A DNA stretch of 64,000 nucleotides from Epiperipatus broadwayi. Its lineage: Eukaryota; Onychophora; Udeonychophora; Euonychophora; Peripatidae. The translations under genes and the position numbers were made by a program. The first letter of the stretch is position 1. Every line of letters begins with the position of its first letter. Shown piece after piece: positions 25,240-38,180 of this stretch. The notes beneath the pieces are model-generated. The model was not told the origin of the DNA, searched no databases, and worked only from the letters and a program-made list of their open reading frames with translations. The DNA is taken from the NCBI GenBank assembly GCA_028023455.1, contig JAQFVV010012489.1, positions 2,731,881 through 2,795,880 of the forward strand, read 5' to 3'.

Positions 25240-28200
25240 AATAAATCATGATCCTTATTCCCAGGAGGCTGTAAAGTCACCATCCAAGGTAATGATTGAT
25301 GGATGAAAGTGGAGGGTGCTAAGAATCCCCTGATTGCAGACTGAAGCTGGCATTTTAAGATGACTTTTATTTAGGTATGTGCAAGTGAAGGAAGATTGTC
25401 AGAATTGGAAAAATAACTGTCTCATATTAAATGGGCCATTGTTGGACTTTGTGAACTTAGAAGAAAAGGTGAAGAAACAAGTGATTTAACAAGTGAACAT
25501 GTGCTTTACTACAAAGACACAAATATTCAAAGTACAAATGGAGTAGGGTGCATAATGAATAAAACATGGAGGAACAGCATTATGGAGAATGATGGCATAT
25601 CAAACAGAGTGGCAAGTTTAGTTATTTATCTTAATAGCAATTACCAATAGTGATGAAGTAATAGAAGATTTTTATATAGTTGTATAAAAGGCTTTTAATC
25701 AGACTAAACAACATTTTAAAATTGTTATGAGAGACTTGAATACTAGAATTAAAAAACCAATGAAAGTTTAAGTGCTGTAGATAAATTTGATCATGGTAAT
25801 AGAAATGAGAGAGGACATAGACTTGTGTGAAGTTTGCAGAAAAAAACCTTATGTTATGAAATCTTTTTTTGAGAAAAATCTTAAAAGGAAAGGGACATGG
25901 AAGCATCCAAATAAAGATATAGCAGAATTAGATTATATTTTGACCAACAGAAAATATATATTTCAAGATTGTAATGTCCTTAATAAATTCAACACAGGAA
26001 GTGATCATCAATTAGTAAGATGTAAGACATGTTAATGCAAAGCTAGGGTGACAAAAATTATTATAAAACCAATATTTAAATTGATTATAATCTTCAGAAA
26101 CACTCTAATAAATTTAAATTAGAACTTGCAAATCTACATATTTGTAGATTTTGAACATGATTCAGATTTCAATGATATTAATAGAAAAATAACTGATACA
26201 CTTTCAAAAACTGCAACAAAAATAACTGGTAGAAAAAAGCAGCAATTGACCAATAACATTTCTATTGAGACTAGAGAATTTATGAAAAAAGAAAGAATAT
26301 GAATATATATAAAAATGATGCATTAAGAAAGATTGAATAGATCAAATTTTGTAAAATGGTGTGAAAAAGAGTTGATAATGATATAAGAAAGTATAATTGT
26401 CAACTAGCAAGGAAATCTATAGATGGGAATAAAAGACTCAAGAGTGTAAAACAATATTTTGGTACTGGTAGCAAACTTATATCTGCAATAAGAAAAAATA
26501 ATAAAACTATTACTAAAAAGAGATGGCATTCTATCAAGAATTATATAGTAATAAAGAACAAGTACACCTTACATCTGTTATATCTTTTGAATTGCCCAGA
26601 ATTTTAAATAAAGAAGTGAGACATGCAATTAGAAGAAGGCAAAAGCTCTAGATAACGATGACATTATATATAATTGATATATTAAAAGGAATGAATAAAT
26701 AATTTTTTTGGTAATGTTTTATATCAAATGTCTAAATGATAAAGATATATCAGATAATTAGAAGAATACAGTATTAATATTAATATTTAAAAACAGTGAT
26801 AAAAAAGATATTAGAAATTATAGACCTGTCAGTCTTTTATCAGTTTTATACAAAATTTTTACAATATAATTACAGCTCATCTACAGAGAAGATTGGATTT
26901 CAACCAACCAAAAGATAAAGCTGGATTTAAATGTGATTTTAATACAGATGATCAAGTACAAGTATTGAGAGAAGTTATAGAAAGGACCAATTAATATGTA
27001 TTGCCATTATGCTTTGGATATGTAGATTATGAAAAGGCATTTGATTCTATAAGCATTTCTTCAGTGATTAAACATTGGATCATCAAGATATAGACCCAGG
27101 ATAGTCATATTTTGAAAAATATTTATAAAAATGTAACAGCAATAATTATATTACATAATATTAATAATAATAATAGTACCAAAAATTATGTGCTTTTACG
27201 CTTGTTAGAGAAGCTATATTTATTAATATTTATTTATGCTTAGCACTTTCAAAGCTCCATGGCTTCATATTCATAGTTGAGTGCAGTTGATAGTAATGAG
27301 GGGAGAATTCTAATTTATGCTACTGGGTTAGGTGCTGTGTTTTAGTATTTTATTTTGTTTAAATTTTTGTTTGGATTAGTTTGTCCATGTTTTTGAAATG
27401 GCAAAACAGATGTCTTTTCTATTGATAGATTGAGTGTCTTATTTATGAAGTATGCTTCCTTTATTTTATGCCTATAATCATTTCTCTCTCAACACAATAT
27501 TCTGGGATGGTAGGTTCAAATCTATGACCGCTGGTCCTCTCATGCTCCAAGAATGCTGATGTTGTCCCTGTTATTCAGTGATCCTTTAAGCATGGATATG
27601 TGCTGGGATGCTCTGTTTGTGATGGTTGTTTTTGGTTCCCATAATATGAGGCTCTACACCCAGCCTCAGGGCATTGTATTTGATATAGCACTTGAGATGT
27701 TGATTTGGAATCTAGTTTGTCTTTTGAGTTGTTTATGAGTCTATTAGTGTTGACTGAATGTGGAAACCAACAGTGAATTCTTTTGATAGTGTTTTGACTA
27801 AATGTTTGGCAAGGTTAGGTATATATGGCATGGTTATTCATGGTTTATTATCTCTGATTCTGATTTGCTGATCTATCTTTGCTTGGAACTGTGCTATTCT
27901 TTTGGTTATGTTTCTATATTTATAGCCATCAGATATTAGTTCTTTGATGTACTTTAATATGTTATCTCTTTTATCTGTGTTACATTTGCATAAGTAATTA
28001 TTTCTATGTAAAAATGCATTCAGTCCAATGTACTTATGTGCATTGGGTGCTATTGCACTCTGAGGTATGCATCCTCTAATTTCTAGGGGTTTAATGATCA
28101 TGTGGCACATTAAATGTGTATCTTTATTTTGTATGTCTAAGTCCAGGTATTTTAGATGGTGTTGATCATTCTCTCATTTGGTATTAAGTATGAGTTTGGA

Positions 28201-29208
28201 CAACAGCTGCAATTCTTTGATGATGTTTATGATTGTGTTACTTTTGGCAGTGATAAACATATCGTCTACATAACTAAGATATATCATTGTATGGTTATAA
28301 CAAAGTTAACATTGAGAAGGTATAAGACAATGTGACTCCATATTTCCAAGACTTTTTACAGTAGTTCTGCAAAAAACATTTAGTGGATTGAAATGGGAAG
28401 CTAAAAGAGTAAAAGTAAATGGAGATTATTTAAGTCATTTAGATTTTGAAGATGATGTAAGTTGTTTTTACAAATAATGATTCAGAACTTCAGAAAATGA
28501 TGCAAACGTTATCAGATAAAAGTAAAAAAGTAGGACTAAAGGTAAATGTTAAAAAGTCTAACGTAATGGTCAATGAATTTTTTCAAATGATAAAAATAAA
28601 GATTATGATGAATTATAAAAAGTTAACAACTATAAATATCTTGGTCAGATTATTACTACTGGTAGAAATATAATAGATAAAATTAATCATACAATTAAAC
28701 TTGATTAGAGTGCTTTTGGTAAAAATAACAATATTCTAAAAGGAAATATGGGTGTGGTTGAAAAGGAAGATTTTTTATGTGCCAGTTCTTATTTATTGAA
28801 CTGAGACTTGGACACTTAATAGAAGAGCCATATAGAGACTTCTGAGCATTCAAAGAAGTATGAACAGATGCATGTTAAGAATAACAAAAAAGTGATTGAA
28901 AATGAAATACATGGTTGAGAGAAGAAATAGGTTTACTGACATTGTTGAAAGAATTAAAGACTGAAGTGAAATTGGTCTGGATATATTGCTAGAAGAGATG
29001 ATAATATATGAACAATTAAAACCTTAAATGGGATTCCTAGAAATTGTAAAATACCCAAAAAGTGACCATGTGAAATGGATGGATGAAATAAAAAAGTGTG
29101 GAGGGGTGACATGGAGAAGAGATGTTAGAGATTGAAAAAGATGGTTGAACTTGGAGAGATCTTCATCCTACAATGAATTAATATTGGTTGGCAATGATGA
29201 TGATGATT
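25240..29208 (+). pseudogene. Near full-length decayed RTE-type LINE, copy B
   Basis: Endonuclease motifs are readable in order: GLCELRRKGEE near 25445, which holds the catalytic Glu context of apurinic-type endonucleases; then an ELDYIL segment and GSDHQLVR near 25997, the Asp and Asp-His motifs. The reverse transcriptase follows, with the INIEK segment at ~28305, a degraded active-site box near 28440 and the C-terminal region to ~29190. It ends with an ATGATGATGATGATT tail. Many stops and frame shifts make it inactive. It is split at about 27180 by a reverse-oriented PLE fragment and resumes at about 28300. Confidence 0.85.
27185..28300 (-). pseudogene. Penelope-like element fragment (RT + GIY-YIG), family 2
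   Basis: Read on the minus strand, YVDDMFITA (YVDD codons at 28261-28272) is a reverse-transcriptase active site. It is followed by LKYLDLDIQN, which corresponds to the FLDL motif of PLEs, then an open frame of 90 codons (27838-28110). After a frame shift comes YQIQCPEAGCRASYYG near 27650-27700, which corresponds to the GIY and YIG halves of the PLE endonuclease, with Tyr in place of Ile. PLE proteins copy RNA at nicked targets using these two domains. The RT fingers are missing. It sits inside RTE copy B, so it inserted later. Its protein differs clearly from the PLE copies at 58 and 63 kb. Confidence 0.78.
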
Positions 29209-29672
29209 AGGTAACAGAACCATTTATTGATAGATAAAACAAAAGTGCAAAACAAGGTCTTGCAAAATCATTCAACCTTTGCCATTCCAATTATCTAGCT
29301 GTAATCATTAATGTGTTCTTCATTGTCACTTTGTGCAGGCAATTAAAAGTACCTTGGCCCTATAGTGGACTATTTAAAGGCTGTAAAAAATTCTATCTAT
29401 AACCATACATATATTATTTTTTATATTTAAATATTCCAAGTTACTAACATTCAAATTTATTTGTTCTGTGCATACGTAAAGACAAATAGAAATCAAAAAA
29501 ATATTCTCTTTATAATAACTATTTATCTCCAGGTCTTTTTTTAAGGCTTTGATAGATATTAGTTCAACAAGGGTGTGCTTTTTTAATGTTAAATTATTTT
29601 TGTTTTTCAACTTTTACGTTAACATGTTTAATTAGCAATTACTTATTGTTTTGGCTGCTTTTTTTAAATTAT
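29209..29672. other. AT-rich spacer
   Basis: I see nothing supportable. A 78-codon minus-strand frame is of chance-like composition. Confidence 0.5.
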
Positions 29673-29686
29673 AAAGTGTAGGTAAG

Positions 29687-29778
29687 CATTGGTGATCGAG
29701 AGGTCAGCGCGACTGCCTTGCACTTGCAGACAGTTGCCCGGGTTGCGGGTTTGCGTCCCGGTCGATGCTATGACACTT
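29687..29778 (+). mobile_element. 92-bp tRNA-Ala-like retroposon with TSD (copy 3)
   Basis: A near-complete tRNA-like body: D-arm GGTCAGCGCG, an anticodon-arm CTGCCTTGCACTTGCAG that places TGC (Ala) in the loop, a T-arm GGGTTTGCGTCCCGG, then a 3' segment TCGATGC that could pair with the 5' GCATTGG (allowing mutations). An 11-nt tail, TATGACACTT, follows. A 14-bp direct repeat with one mismatch (AAAGTGTAGGTAAG and AAAGTGTAAGTAAG) flanks it at 29673-29686 and 29779-29792. It is probably a tRNA-derived SINE or a retrotransposed tRNA-like RNA rather than a working tRNA gene. Confidence 0.72.
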
Positions 29779-30065
29779 AAAGTGTAAGTAAGACACGCTA
29801 TCTCCATAGTAATATACTTTAGTTCTTTAGGGATAACGTTCTGATATCAAAAACAACAACAATAAAAAGAAAAACAAGATGCTACAGATAGATGTATTGC
29901 AATTCCTCTACACTTTCTGTGCTCAAAGGTCACGAGTAATTTTGTTTCTTTTTTAAATATATTTTACTTATGGATTTATAAAGAAATTAAGTGATTTTAA
30001 CATAAAAAAAAAACTAATGATAGATTTGCTCTTATCACAAAAAAAACAAAAACAACTTTCGAGCT

Positions 30066-30200
30066 TCCTTCAGCAATCCACTCCATCCTATAGAACCGAT
30101 ACTTTTGACCATATACATATGAAAAAGATAAATGATCTCCAATATTCGTATTTCGTACTAAACTAACACTTATCAATTGTATTGGATCATCAGCTGGTTC
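30066..30200 (+). repeat. Dispersed repeat, copy 1 of 2
   Basis: About 130 bp, with the landmark ATGAAAAAGATAAATGAT then TCCAATATTC and ACTTATCAATTG, resembles 55779-55900 at perhaps 70 percent identity. No coding is evident. I do not know the family. Confidence 0.55.
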
Positions 30201-30879
30201 AACATGAAATATTTTTTAATGGAGATTGTATAGGATGAAGTTGATGATTTGAAAGAAGCTTGAATGTCGGGATTCAAATCCATTCTAATTACATCTAGCT
30301 TATATATATATATATATACTTGTGTTTAAATATTACGAAAAAAAAAACTAAGAAAAATCCCATGACCAGTTAATACTATCATTATCACTATAACATAAAG
30401 ATATTAAAAAATTTATTTGGAGATATTGCATATGACTGTGAAAATATTACAACAAAATTTTAAGACTGATTAACATGCTCTTCAACTTGACAGTGAGGAC
30501 AGTTTAAACCTATTCTCATAAGGGCATATCTTTATCATACAGGGCATTTGATAAGTATAAATAGTAACAGGCAATGTAAAATATATTTTACAATGGATTC
30601 AAATATGGTTCTTGTGCAAAAGAGATATATACTCATTTATATAGTAAATATTATAATGAAATCATTATATAAAAAGTAGAAGTATAGTTTAAAGCATATA
30701 ACTAATAAAACAATAGACCAGAAGCTAAAATTATTTTCAGAAAAAAATATTCTGTAAAAAAAAAAAGAGATAATAACAGCACCACAAAATATTAAATAAA
30801 TAGACTAAAGGTCAGAATGTGATATACAAGTGAAGGGGGGGGGGTTGGGATTTTGTAATTAAAAAATGATTATTTATTT
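30201..30879. other. AT-rich spacer with G-run
   Basis: Contains an (AT)n run near 30300 and a 10-G run at 30835-30844. Nothing else is visible. Confidence 0.5.
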
Positions 30880-31420
30880 TAATATGTTACAAATTGAATC
30901 TCCTTCCCAGTACTATCCATTTGAAGAAATGTATTGGTCTAAATATGTTTTTCAACTTTTCAAAATAATTCTGACACTCTTGCAAAGTGATGCTTTTTAA
31001 TGCATCCATCATTTTTTCTTCACTACTTCTAAGTCAAAAAAACTTTTTTGTGTGGCACTTTTCATTTGAGGGAATAAAAAGAAATTGCATGGAGCAAGAT
31101 CAGATGAATATAGCTGCTTATAAAAAAATATTTCATACTCAAAGATCTGTGTGCTGGCACCTTATTATTGTGATGCTTGCACCCCTCTTGCTACAAATCA
31201 GGAAGCTTTCATTTTACCACAGCACATTAATGTTTCAGAACATATAGATAAACACCTTATCATTACAAAGGAATTCTGAGGAAATAATGTCATTTGCATG
31301 AAACAAAATCAACAACACTGACATTGATCTTTATTCCCATGATTTTGGGACATGATGTATTTAATACTTCCATTGAACCATTCATAAATTTGTGTTTTTT
31401 CTGTAGCAGATTACTTATGA
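30880..31420 (-). pseudogene. mariner-type transposase C-terminal remnant
   Basis: On the minus strand, YSSDLAPCNFFLFPQMKSA (near 31059-31115) matches the strongly conserved YSPDLAPCDFFLFPKLK block of mariner transposases. It includes the final catalytic Asp context, although here the PCD is PCN. Just upstream, a PAHRSL segment corresponds to the HDNAPAHRS block with the second catalytic Asp lost. Mariner transposases cut and paste DNA at TA sites through a DDD triad. Frame shifts and stops split the reading frame, the N-terminal DNA-binding half is not found, and I saw no inverted termini. A dead fragment. Confidence 0.85.
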
Positions 31421-33386
31421 GTTGTTCTAAGCATTACAAAAATTGATAAAGTATTTATTATGTGGCACAATGATCTCTCAATAATGACAGTAGGCAGAAG
31501 ATCCGCACAAGAAGTATTTAAGTATTAACAATGCATTTGCCCTCCACAGAATTATTCCAGTTATTGTTGGGGTGACTCCCTCATATATACATATATTTGT
31601 GTTTGAAAACTGCTTTGTTATAATTGTTATAAAATTCAAATTTAATTTGTTGTTCTTTGTCTATTTTTTTTTATCTTTTGGAGTTAGAATAATTATACTT
31701 CATTATAAATAGGCTAATGATGATAATAAATATTTAGTAAAAATTAGCTTTGAACAGGTTGTTTTTAACTAATCATTAAGGTTAATTTAAAAACTATTAT
31801 TCTGTAACTAATCATTTTATTATTTATAATTATAAGCAACCATTATTATAATTTTTTTTCCATAATGGTTTTTTGCTTTCAATTTAAATAGAGATAGAAT
31901 CTGAAAATAATCATTACCAAAAAGATGATACATTTCCAATAGACATTGCCACAACTGATTAAATGCAATAATCAAAGCTATTGTAACTAACTTCACCAAT
32001 TATATTGTTATCAAGAACAGCAACATATTCTATGGTAAACATAGTATAACTCATTAAAATGCTATAATTGATCATCAGAATAACTCATTTGTAACCAGAC
32101 AATCAGACATCACTATTTATATTATAGATGAACTCTAATTACATTACTATCTTTTATTTTTAGCTTAACAATGGCTACCTAAACTTATGTGTAATACTTC
32201 AGAATTTATTGTTAAGAAATATTTATAACTTTGTATGTTACTTCAGTATTACTCGAAAATACAACACTATTGAAATAATATGAAAGAATAATTGTCTCTA
32301 GAATGCAACATATTTTACATTAATGTTTCATCTAGACATATGTCAAACGAAAAAAAAAAATCAAATTGTAGTCTTCTGAATAATCTTGGATAAATAATAA
32401 ATTTTCTCATAGTAAAGGATATAAAGTTAAGACATTAATCTAAATTTCATTTTATTTTTAAAAATCTATTAATGTATTGGTTATTAAAAAGATTGTATTA
32501 CACATATTTGCTTGTTCACAGAAAATGTATTTGGATAAGAATAATTGATTATGTGTGCATCAATTTTATTTTGAAAAAAAAAAGTAATTGAAGATTTTGG
32601 CACAGTGAAATTACTTAATTTTATTGTTTTGTTGATATTTATCTATATATCATATTTTGTCGTTTGAGATATATTTTGAATTAATGTGTGTATTTATTTT
32701 AACGGATTTAAATTTTATATATTTGAAGAAGGCTTTAGTATATAAGACTGCTACATTATTTATTAATGTTTTATGATCAAATTAATTTAGGCTTAGTATT
32801 AGTTGTTGTTTAAAATAATTATTGTATCTCACTAGTAACAAGAAACGTTTTGAAGCACCTGATGAAAAAGGTGACCAAATTGGTTATATTTTATGTGTTA
32901 TCGAGATATTGTATGATTGATATGACTGAAGGTCTGATTGGCTAAAATATTTAAATAGGTATCACTGTTTATGCAATTTCTAGTTTAGCATTACAAATTT
33001 ACGATTATATCTATCTGATAAATCAAACTAGGTTATAGGACATAATTAGCTTTAATTTCCAATTCATGTCCAATACATAAAAAACATGAATATTGATTAA
33101 GATCCTCAATTTACATCAGTCTATATCCCTGGGTTTAAATAGCACTAATAATGAAATTCTTGGGATTCATAAATGCATTTTTAACATGACATAATATTTT
33201 ATCTGAATCATAATCACTTATAAGCATCTAATTTACAAATAAATATCTTTTATTTTACTATCATCATCAATTATCATCATCACAGAGTTGTAGTATTATC
33301 ATCACTTATAACATTATTTAGCTCATCATCATAAATCACTGTCAATATATATAAATGTACATGGACATTCTTAGTTAGATGTTGTA
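31421..33386. other. AT-rich non-coding stretch
   Basis: No gene or repeat family is recognisable. TCATCATCAA-rich text near 33262-33345 recalls the simple-repeat tails of the RTE copies, but no RTE body is attached. Confidence 0.5.
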
Positions 33387-33650
33387 ATGGTAAAAAGGAT
33401 AACAAAATTATTAAAAATTAAAGTTAACAAAAATGTAAAAAAGTTGATTCAACTTTTGAACACTTGGACTTTATTAGATCATCAAAACATAATGGGCCAC
33501 ACATTCAAGCCCATAGCAGTCAATATCACTTGCACTGAGAGAAATGATGTCAAGAACAAAATCAAAAAAGCATGGCACATAGATAACAATCCCAACTCCA
33601 CAAATAAAAAGGTATCCTGCTTGCCCCTTTCAAAAAAATGGGTAACATAA
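33387..33650 (+). pseudogene. Possible C-terminal tail of a PLE endonuclease protein
   Basis: This 87-codon frame contains LLDHQNIMGHTFKP, then NKIKKAWHIDNNPNSTNKK and a final LSKKW. The spacing H-x4-GH-x-F, followed by KIKKA-x-I and N near the end, resembles the segment after the YIG motif in PLE GIY-YIG proteins, which reads roughly H...GH.f.....kikEA..I......N. The YIG core itself is not visible upstream. The match is short, so a chance frame cannot be excluded. Confidence 0.4.
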
Positions 33651-36600
33651 TTTCAATACATTTGAATAACTTTTCACATATATATACATGTGCCCACCCA
33701 CATAAATCTCATTGCTAAAAATATAAGACTATAAGTAGTTCTTGAAAACACTAAGCTTGATTCAAACTGTATTTATAAAAAGCTTTTCTTACAAGAGTTC
33801 AAGCACTTGAAAATTGAATTTGTAATTGCATAAGAAAAGTTGCTATTCTTGTGAAAAAGTTGATATAATTGCACACAAATTAACAATAATGGATTTAATG
33901 CTGTACTCATTTGACCTAAATATATATTATATACTTTATTATTATTACATATAGTTATGTCTATAAATTGATGAACATACACCAAACATATACCAGATAT
34001 ATTAATAATGAGTCTGTTATCAAAATGAATATTTCCATTTGTTGAAAGGTTATGGTATTTTATTTATAATTTCTCAATTCCCATCATTAATTTAAATACT
34101 TTATTAATATATAATTAGTTATCATCATATTAACTCATATGTTTCTATAGCCCTGCATTATTTTTGACAATAATACAATTTTGTACAATAGTTATAGTAT
34201 TTCATCCAAAATATGTCAATATCACAGAAATTATTAACTATGTTTTATCAATTTATGCATATTTTTTATTTATTATATTAAAACATATATTTCTATATTT
34301 CTGCATTATTTGTAAAATAATAAAATAGAAAAAACTATAATACTATCATTTCACATTGGTAGAAAAATAATTAAAAAAAAATGTAGAACAAAATTTTTTT
34401 ATACAATTAATAGAACCAATAGTTATAAAAAAATATTACTAATTATTAAAAAAAAACCCACACACACAAATATTATCTAAGAAACAAAAATAATAAAATA
34501 ATACAAAATTAGTAATAATTTAAGAACTTGGTGTTCTATATAGATACATTACTAACTATAAATTATACTTTTACCTAAGACATTTTAGAGTTATAGACTA
34601 TATAATATTTTAGCCTTTTATCAATAACATTTCTCACCACTTCCACAAATGTCAAATATATTATATTATTTATCTTTAATTAATAACATTCGGATAACTT
34701 TTCATTTAATATTTTTCACAGCTTTTTTTTATTTTTTCATATATATTTTTATTTCCAATATTTTTTTCTTTATTATTCAGTGAACTTATACTTTAGAGTT
34801 TAGCAGTTGTAGAGGGTTTAGGCAATGTGATTTGATCTTATGTATTACTCAGAATTTTTATTCCATATCAAATAAATTCATCTATCACTGAAAAAATGTT
34901 ATATGACTATAAAACTTGTGACATTGTGGAAAAAGTATCTAGTTTATGTATATTAATCAATATTAAATGAATGATAATATAGGCATTCTATGATTTTGAA
35001 ATTTTTTTTTTTAAGATTGCAATTTCATAAAAATTTCTGGTGACTATTTTTTGCTTTCTTCTTCTTCTTCTGTTTCTATCTTCTTCATTTTTAAATGACA
35101 ATAAATTCAAACAATGTGGATTTGTTTAGTCATTAATCTTAAAATTTCTGCTGTATTTGTCTATCTAAAAAGTATTTCTATTAGTTCCTTTTTCCCCATC
35201 ATAATATAGAATACAAAGCAAAAAAAACCCCACACACCTTTAAATCTCTTGTTTTTCAAATATTATTAAGAAATTCAGACTTTAATTACATTATTATTTT
35301 TTCCACTATTAATTATAATGTTTTATTTCTCAATCTGTTTTTAAGCTTTAATCCCTTACTTTGTTAATGAAAAATTTTATTAATCAAGTTATAAAAACAT
35401 ATTTTAGTTTCATTATAAATTTTAAAATTGTATAATTGTTTGCACATTTTTTTCACATTATATAATTCATAGACAATTTAAAATTAATGCTATATAAAAC
35501 ATAATTTCATTTATTTAAAACTATTATTATTCTATTGCGAACAAACTTTTATCTTTATTAAAATTATATAATTCATAATAATTTAATAATACTGTACTAC
35601 TACAATAAACAAATACTTTATTACTTTTTTTTACTAAAGTATATAGCTTTTTAAAATTATATTTCAAATTTTTTAACAATAAAATATACTTATTAATGTG
35701 TTTGTTCCTAATATTTTGTTATGCTAATGCAATTGCTTGTATTTACCAATTACATACTTCTCATTCATATACACACCTTTACAAATATAATCAATTTGCT
35801 TATTGTTACTAAATTACACATAATTCTTTGCATGGTTAATAATGCATGGTTTTAGTTTTTAATTTATTGCAAACTACTCATGTACTTAAGTTTCAACTGT
35901 AATCCTGGTTAATTATAATTTGTTCCTGTTATGATTTTCTGATTGTTTCAGTTTGTTTATTTTTTAATAAAAGGTGAAGGTAGTGAACTTAATGCCATGC
36001 TGAATATAGTTGAAACTTGGATGTTAAAAGTAAACTTTTCAAAAAGACACGGTATTACATCACATTCCATATAAAAATATTATGGACACATGTTTATGAT
36101 AATAATAATATTTTGAAAAAAAAAAAAATTTTGAAATGAGCTAAAAATATTGTACAAAATAATGCAATCCAATTTTTTTTTTGTAGTAAAATTTTTGTGT
36201 CCTAAAATATTCTTAAGATATAAAAAAATTTGAATTACTATTTTAAAGATTTTAAAATTATATTTAATTACAGTATTTGTAAAATTAAAGTCAAAATTAT
36301 AAAAGAAAGAAATAAGAATATCAGAAAATGTTTAAATAATATAACATAGCTTACTATTTTAAACAAATATATGTAATCAATAAGATTGGACTATGTGGTT
36401 TAAGGAAATAATGATAGAGATTGAAAACTAAAGATTATTAGATCATTTATCAACTTTGTCACATATAATGATCAAATGTTTTATGATCCCTCAAGAAATA
36501 GATCATTTTATTTTACTGTAATAACTACCACATAGCTAAAATAAAGTGGAGATCAATCTGCCTGTTCTTTTACACCCCAGGAACTAAGAGATTTGGATAT

Positions 36601-37184
36601 TTTTTACTTATAACATAAATTTAAGGGAAGGCTTTAGGATGTTTAATTTTGTGGATTTATAGTTGAAATGTCTTAGAATTAATAAACTATCATGTCCTAC
36701 AAGATACATGTATTGCATTTAGTAATACACATGGGTTAGACTTTCCATATGAACAATCAAACTTGGATTATTTTTTGAATTTTATTGACTTTGGCCATCC
36801 ATGAAGTTATTTAATTTTTAAACTTATTTAATACTTTATTCTATTTATATTATTCTCCTTTTTCTTATCCTATTTGTAATTAGTTTGCCTAAATGTTTTG
36901 AATGTTAGCTAAGTAAAGCTAACATTTTAGTGCAGAATATTTAAGCAAACTGAATACAGTAATTTGTTTTGCAACTTTTATTTTGTTTATGTAAATTATT
37001 ACTATTCTTCTTAAAATCTACAGCTCATACAATGCTTTAAAATATAAGATTTAAAAAAAAAAAAAACGCTTTTAATCTTTCAAATATTATTAATAAAATT
37101 ATGGAACTGAATCACCTTAGGCCTCACTTGTCGCATAAACAACCAAACTAATTGTTTTTAAAATTCATCAAACGTTACTACATA
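33651..37184. other. Long AT-rich non-coding stretch
   Basis: No gene or element is recognisable. There is a short perfect hairpin (AATGTTAGCT / AGCTAACATT) at 36901-36926 and several A-runs. Confidence 0.5.
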
Positions 37185-37189
37185 TTTCC

Positions 37190-37814
37190 TGTAATATTCT
37201 CCCCCACTACTTATAATCACACGAACTAAATAATTTCAACTACCGATAATTAATAATAATAAATGTTTATTTACAACAAACCGATATTAACATATTTACA
37301 ACAACTGACATTAGCGTATTTAGGTTACATATATATTCTTACTAATAATTTAATATACACCTTACGATTACAACAAGTTTGATATATTAATAATATGCTT
37401 ACATAATCTGGCCTTGCGGCTTACGACAAATAATAATAAAGCCCGGATAGCCTGTATAAGTCCCTAGTTCCGCTTTGGCACTTTCAGTGGCGGAGTTCAC
37501 TGGATCAAGAGTTATGATTTCAACCGGCATGCCGTCTTCTGGTTACGCTGCTATCTCGTGACGATTTTCTTGTTCTACCTGGGCCTTAAATTACCATTCT
37601 TCACATTCATGCACAGGAGTCTGGGATAGCCTTGTCTTGCTTCGGGTCTGCATTCCAAACCGCTGTTTCTCTGAGGTTCGTGAGTTTCCTGCGCAGAGGA
37701 GGGGGGGGTAAAACTGGAAATGCTTATCTCTTTTCTTATCTTTAGACATGTACCTTTAAAGTATTTAACTTTCTATTACTTGCTGATATTATAACACAAT
37801 ACTAATACATAGCA
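37190..37814 (-). repeat. 3' LTR of the 2.4-kb element
   Basis: On the minus strand it starts TGCTATGTATTAGTATTG and ends AATATTACA. It contains a run of eight G on the + strand near 37702-37709. I estimate over 90 percent identity to the partner LTR by eye. Confidence 0.85.
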
Positions 37815-37824
37815 CACCTCCCCC
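37815..37824 (-). promoter_or_regulatory. Polypurine tract
   Basis: The minus-strand text GGGGGAGGTG abuts the 3' LTR. A purine-rich run in this position primes plus-strand DNA synthesis in LTR retrotransposons. It fixes the element's direction. Confidence 0.7.
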
Positions 37825-38020
37825 AACTTCGGAAATTACCTTTTCTGAAGTTTAACAGTCCTTACTAGAAACAAATTCACTTGTTCTCTTTTCTAATTTT
37901 ACTTTATATACTGTTATTAATCTCCTTGTTAACGAATTTTTTCAATAGCACCAATGTTGATTTACCAATTATGCACTATTTCCTAACTGCTCTATTTACT
38001 GCCAGCCTGGTCGATTTCTT

Positions 38021-38180
38021 TTGTCAAATCCACTCTCTGATCATTATTTAACCGGCACTCTTTTTCGCCACAAGTTTTGTAGATTCCTTTTTTCAAACCC
38101 ACAACTTGACCATTACTTAACTGGCACTCTTTTTTGCCGCAAGTTTTGTAATTTCTTTTTTCAAACCATAAACTTGGACA
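38021..38180. repeat. ~65-bp tandem repeat inside the LTR element
   Basis: Two to three units share ATTAYTTAACYGGCACTCTTTT then CGCAAGTTTTGTA and TTTTTTCAAA. The 86-codon plus-strand frame across it repeats LTGTLF and is an artefact of the repeat. Confidence 0.7.

Noticed and set aside
27553-27738. 61-codon + strand open frame
   Set aside because: Antisense of the family-2 PLE endonuclease region.
30987-31247. 86-codon + strand open frame
   Set aside because: It is the antisense of the mariner transposase, whose motifs are read on the minus strand.
32843-32885. GAAACG and CTGATGA strings close together, resembling hammerhead boxes
   Set aside because: They occur in the wrong order, about 12 bases apart, and no stem can separate them as required, so no hammerhead fold is possible without tandem repetition, which is absent.
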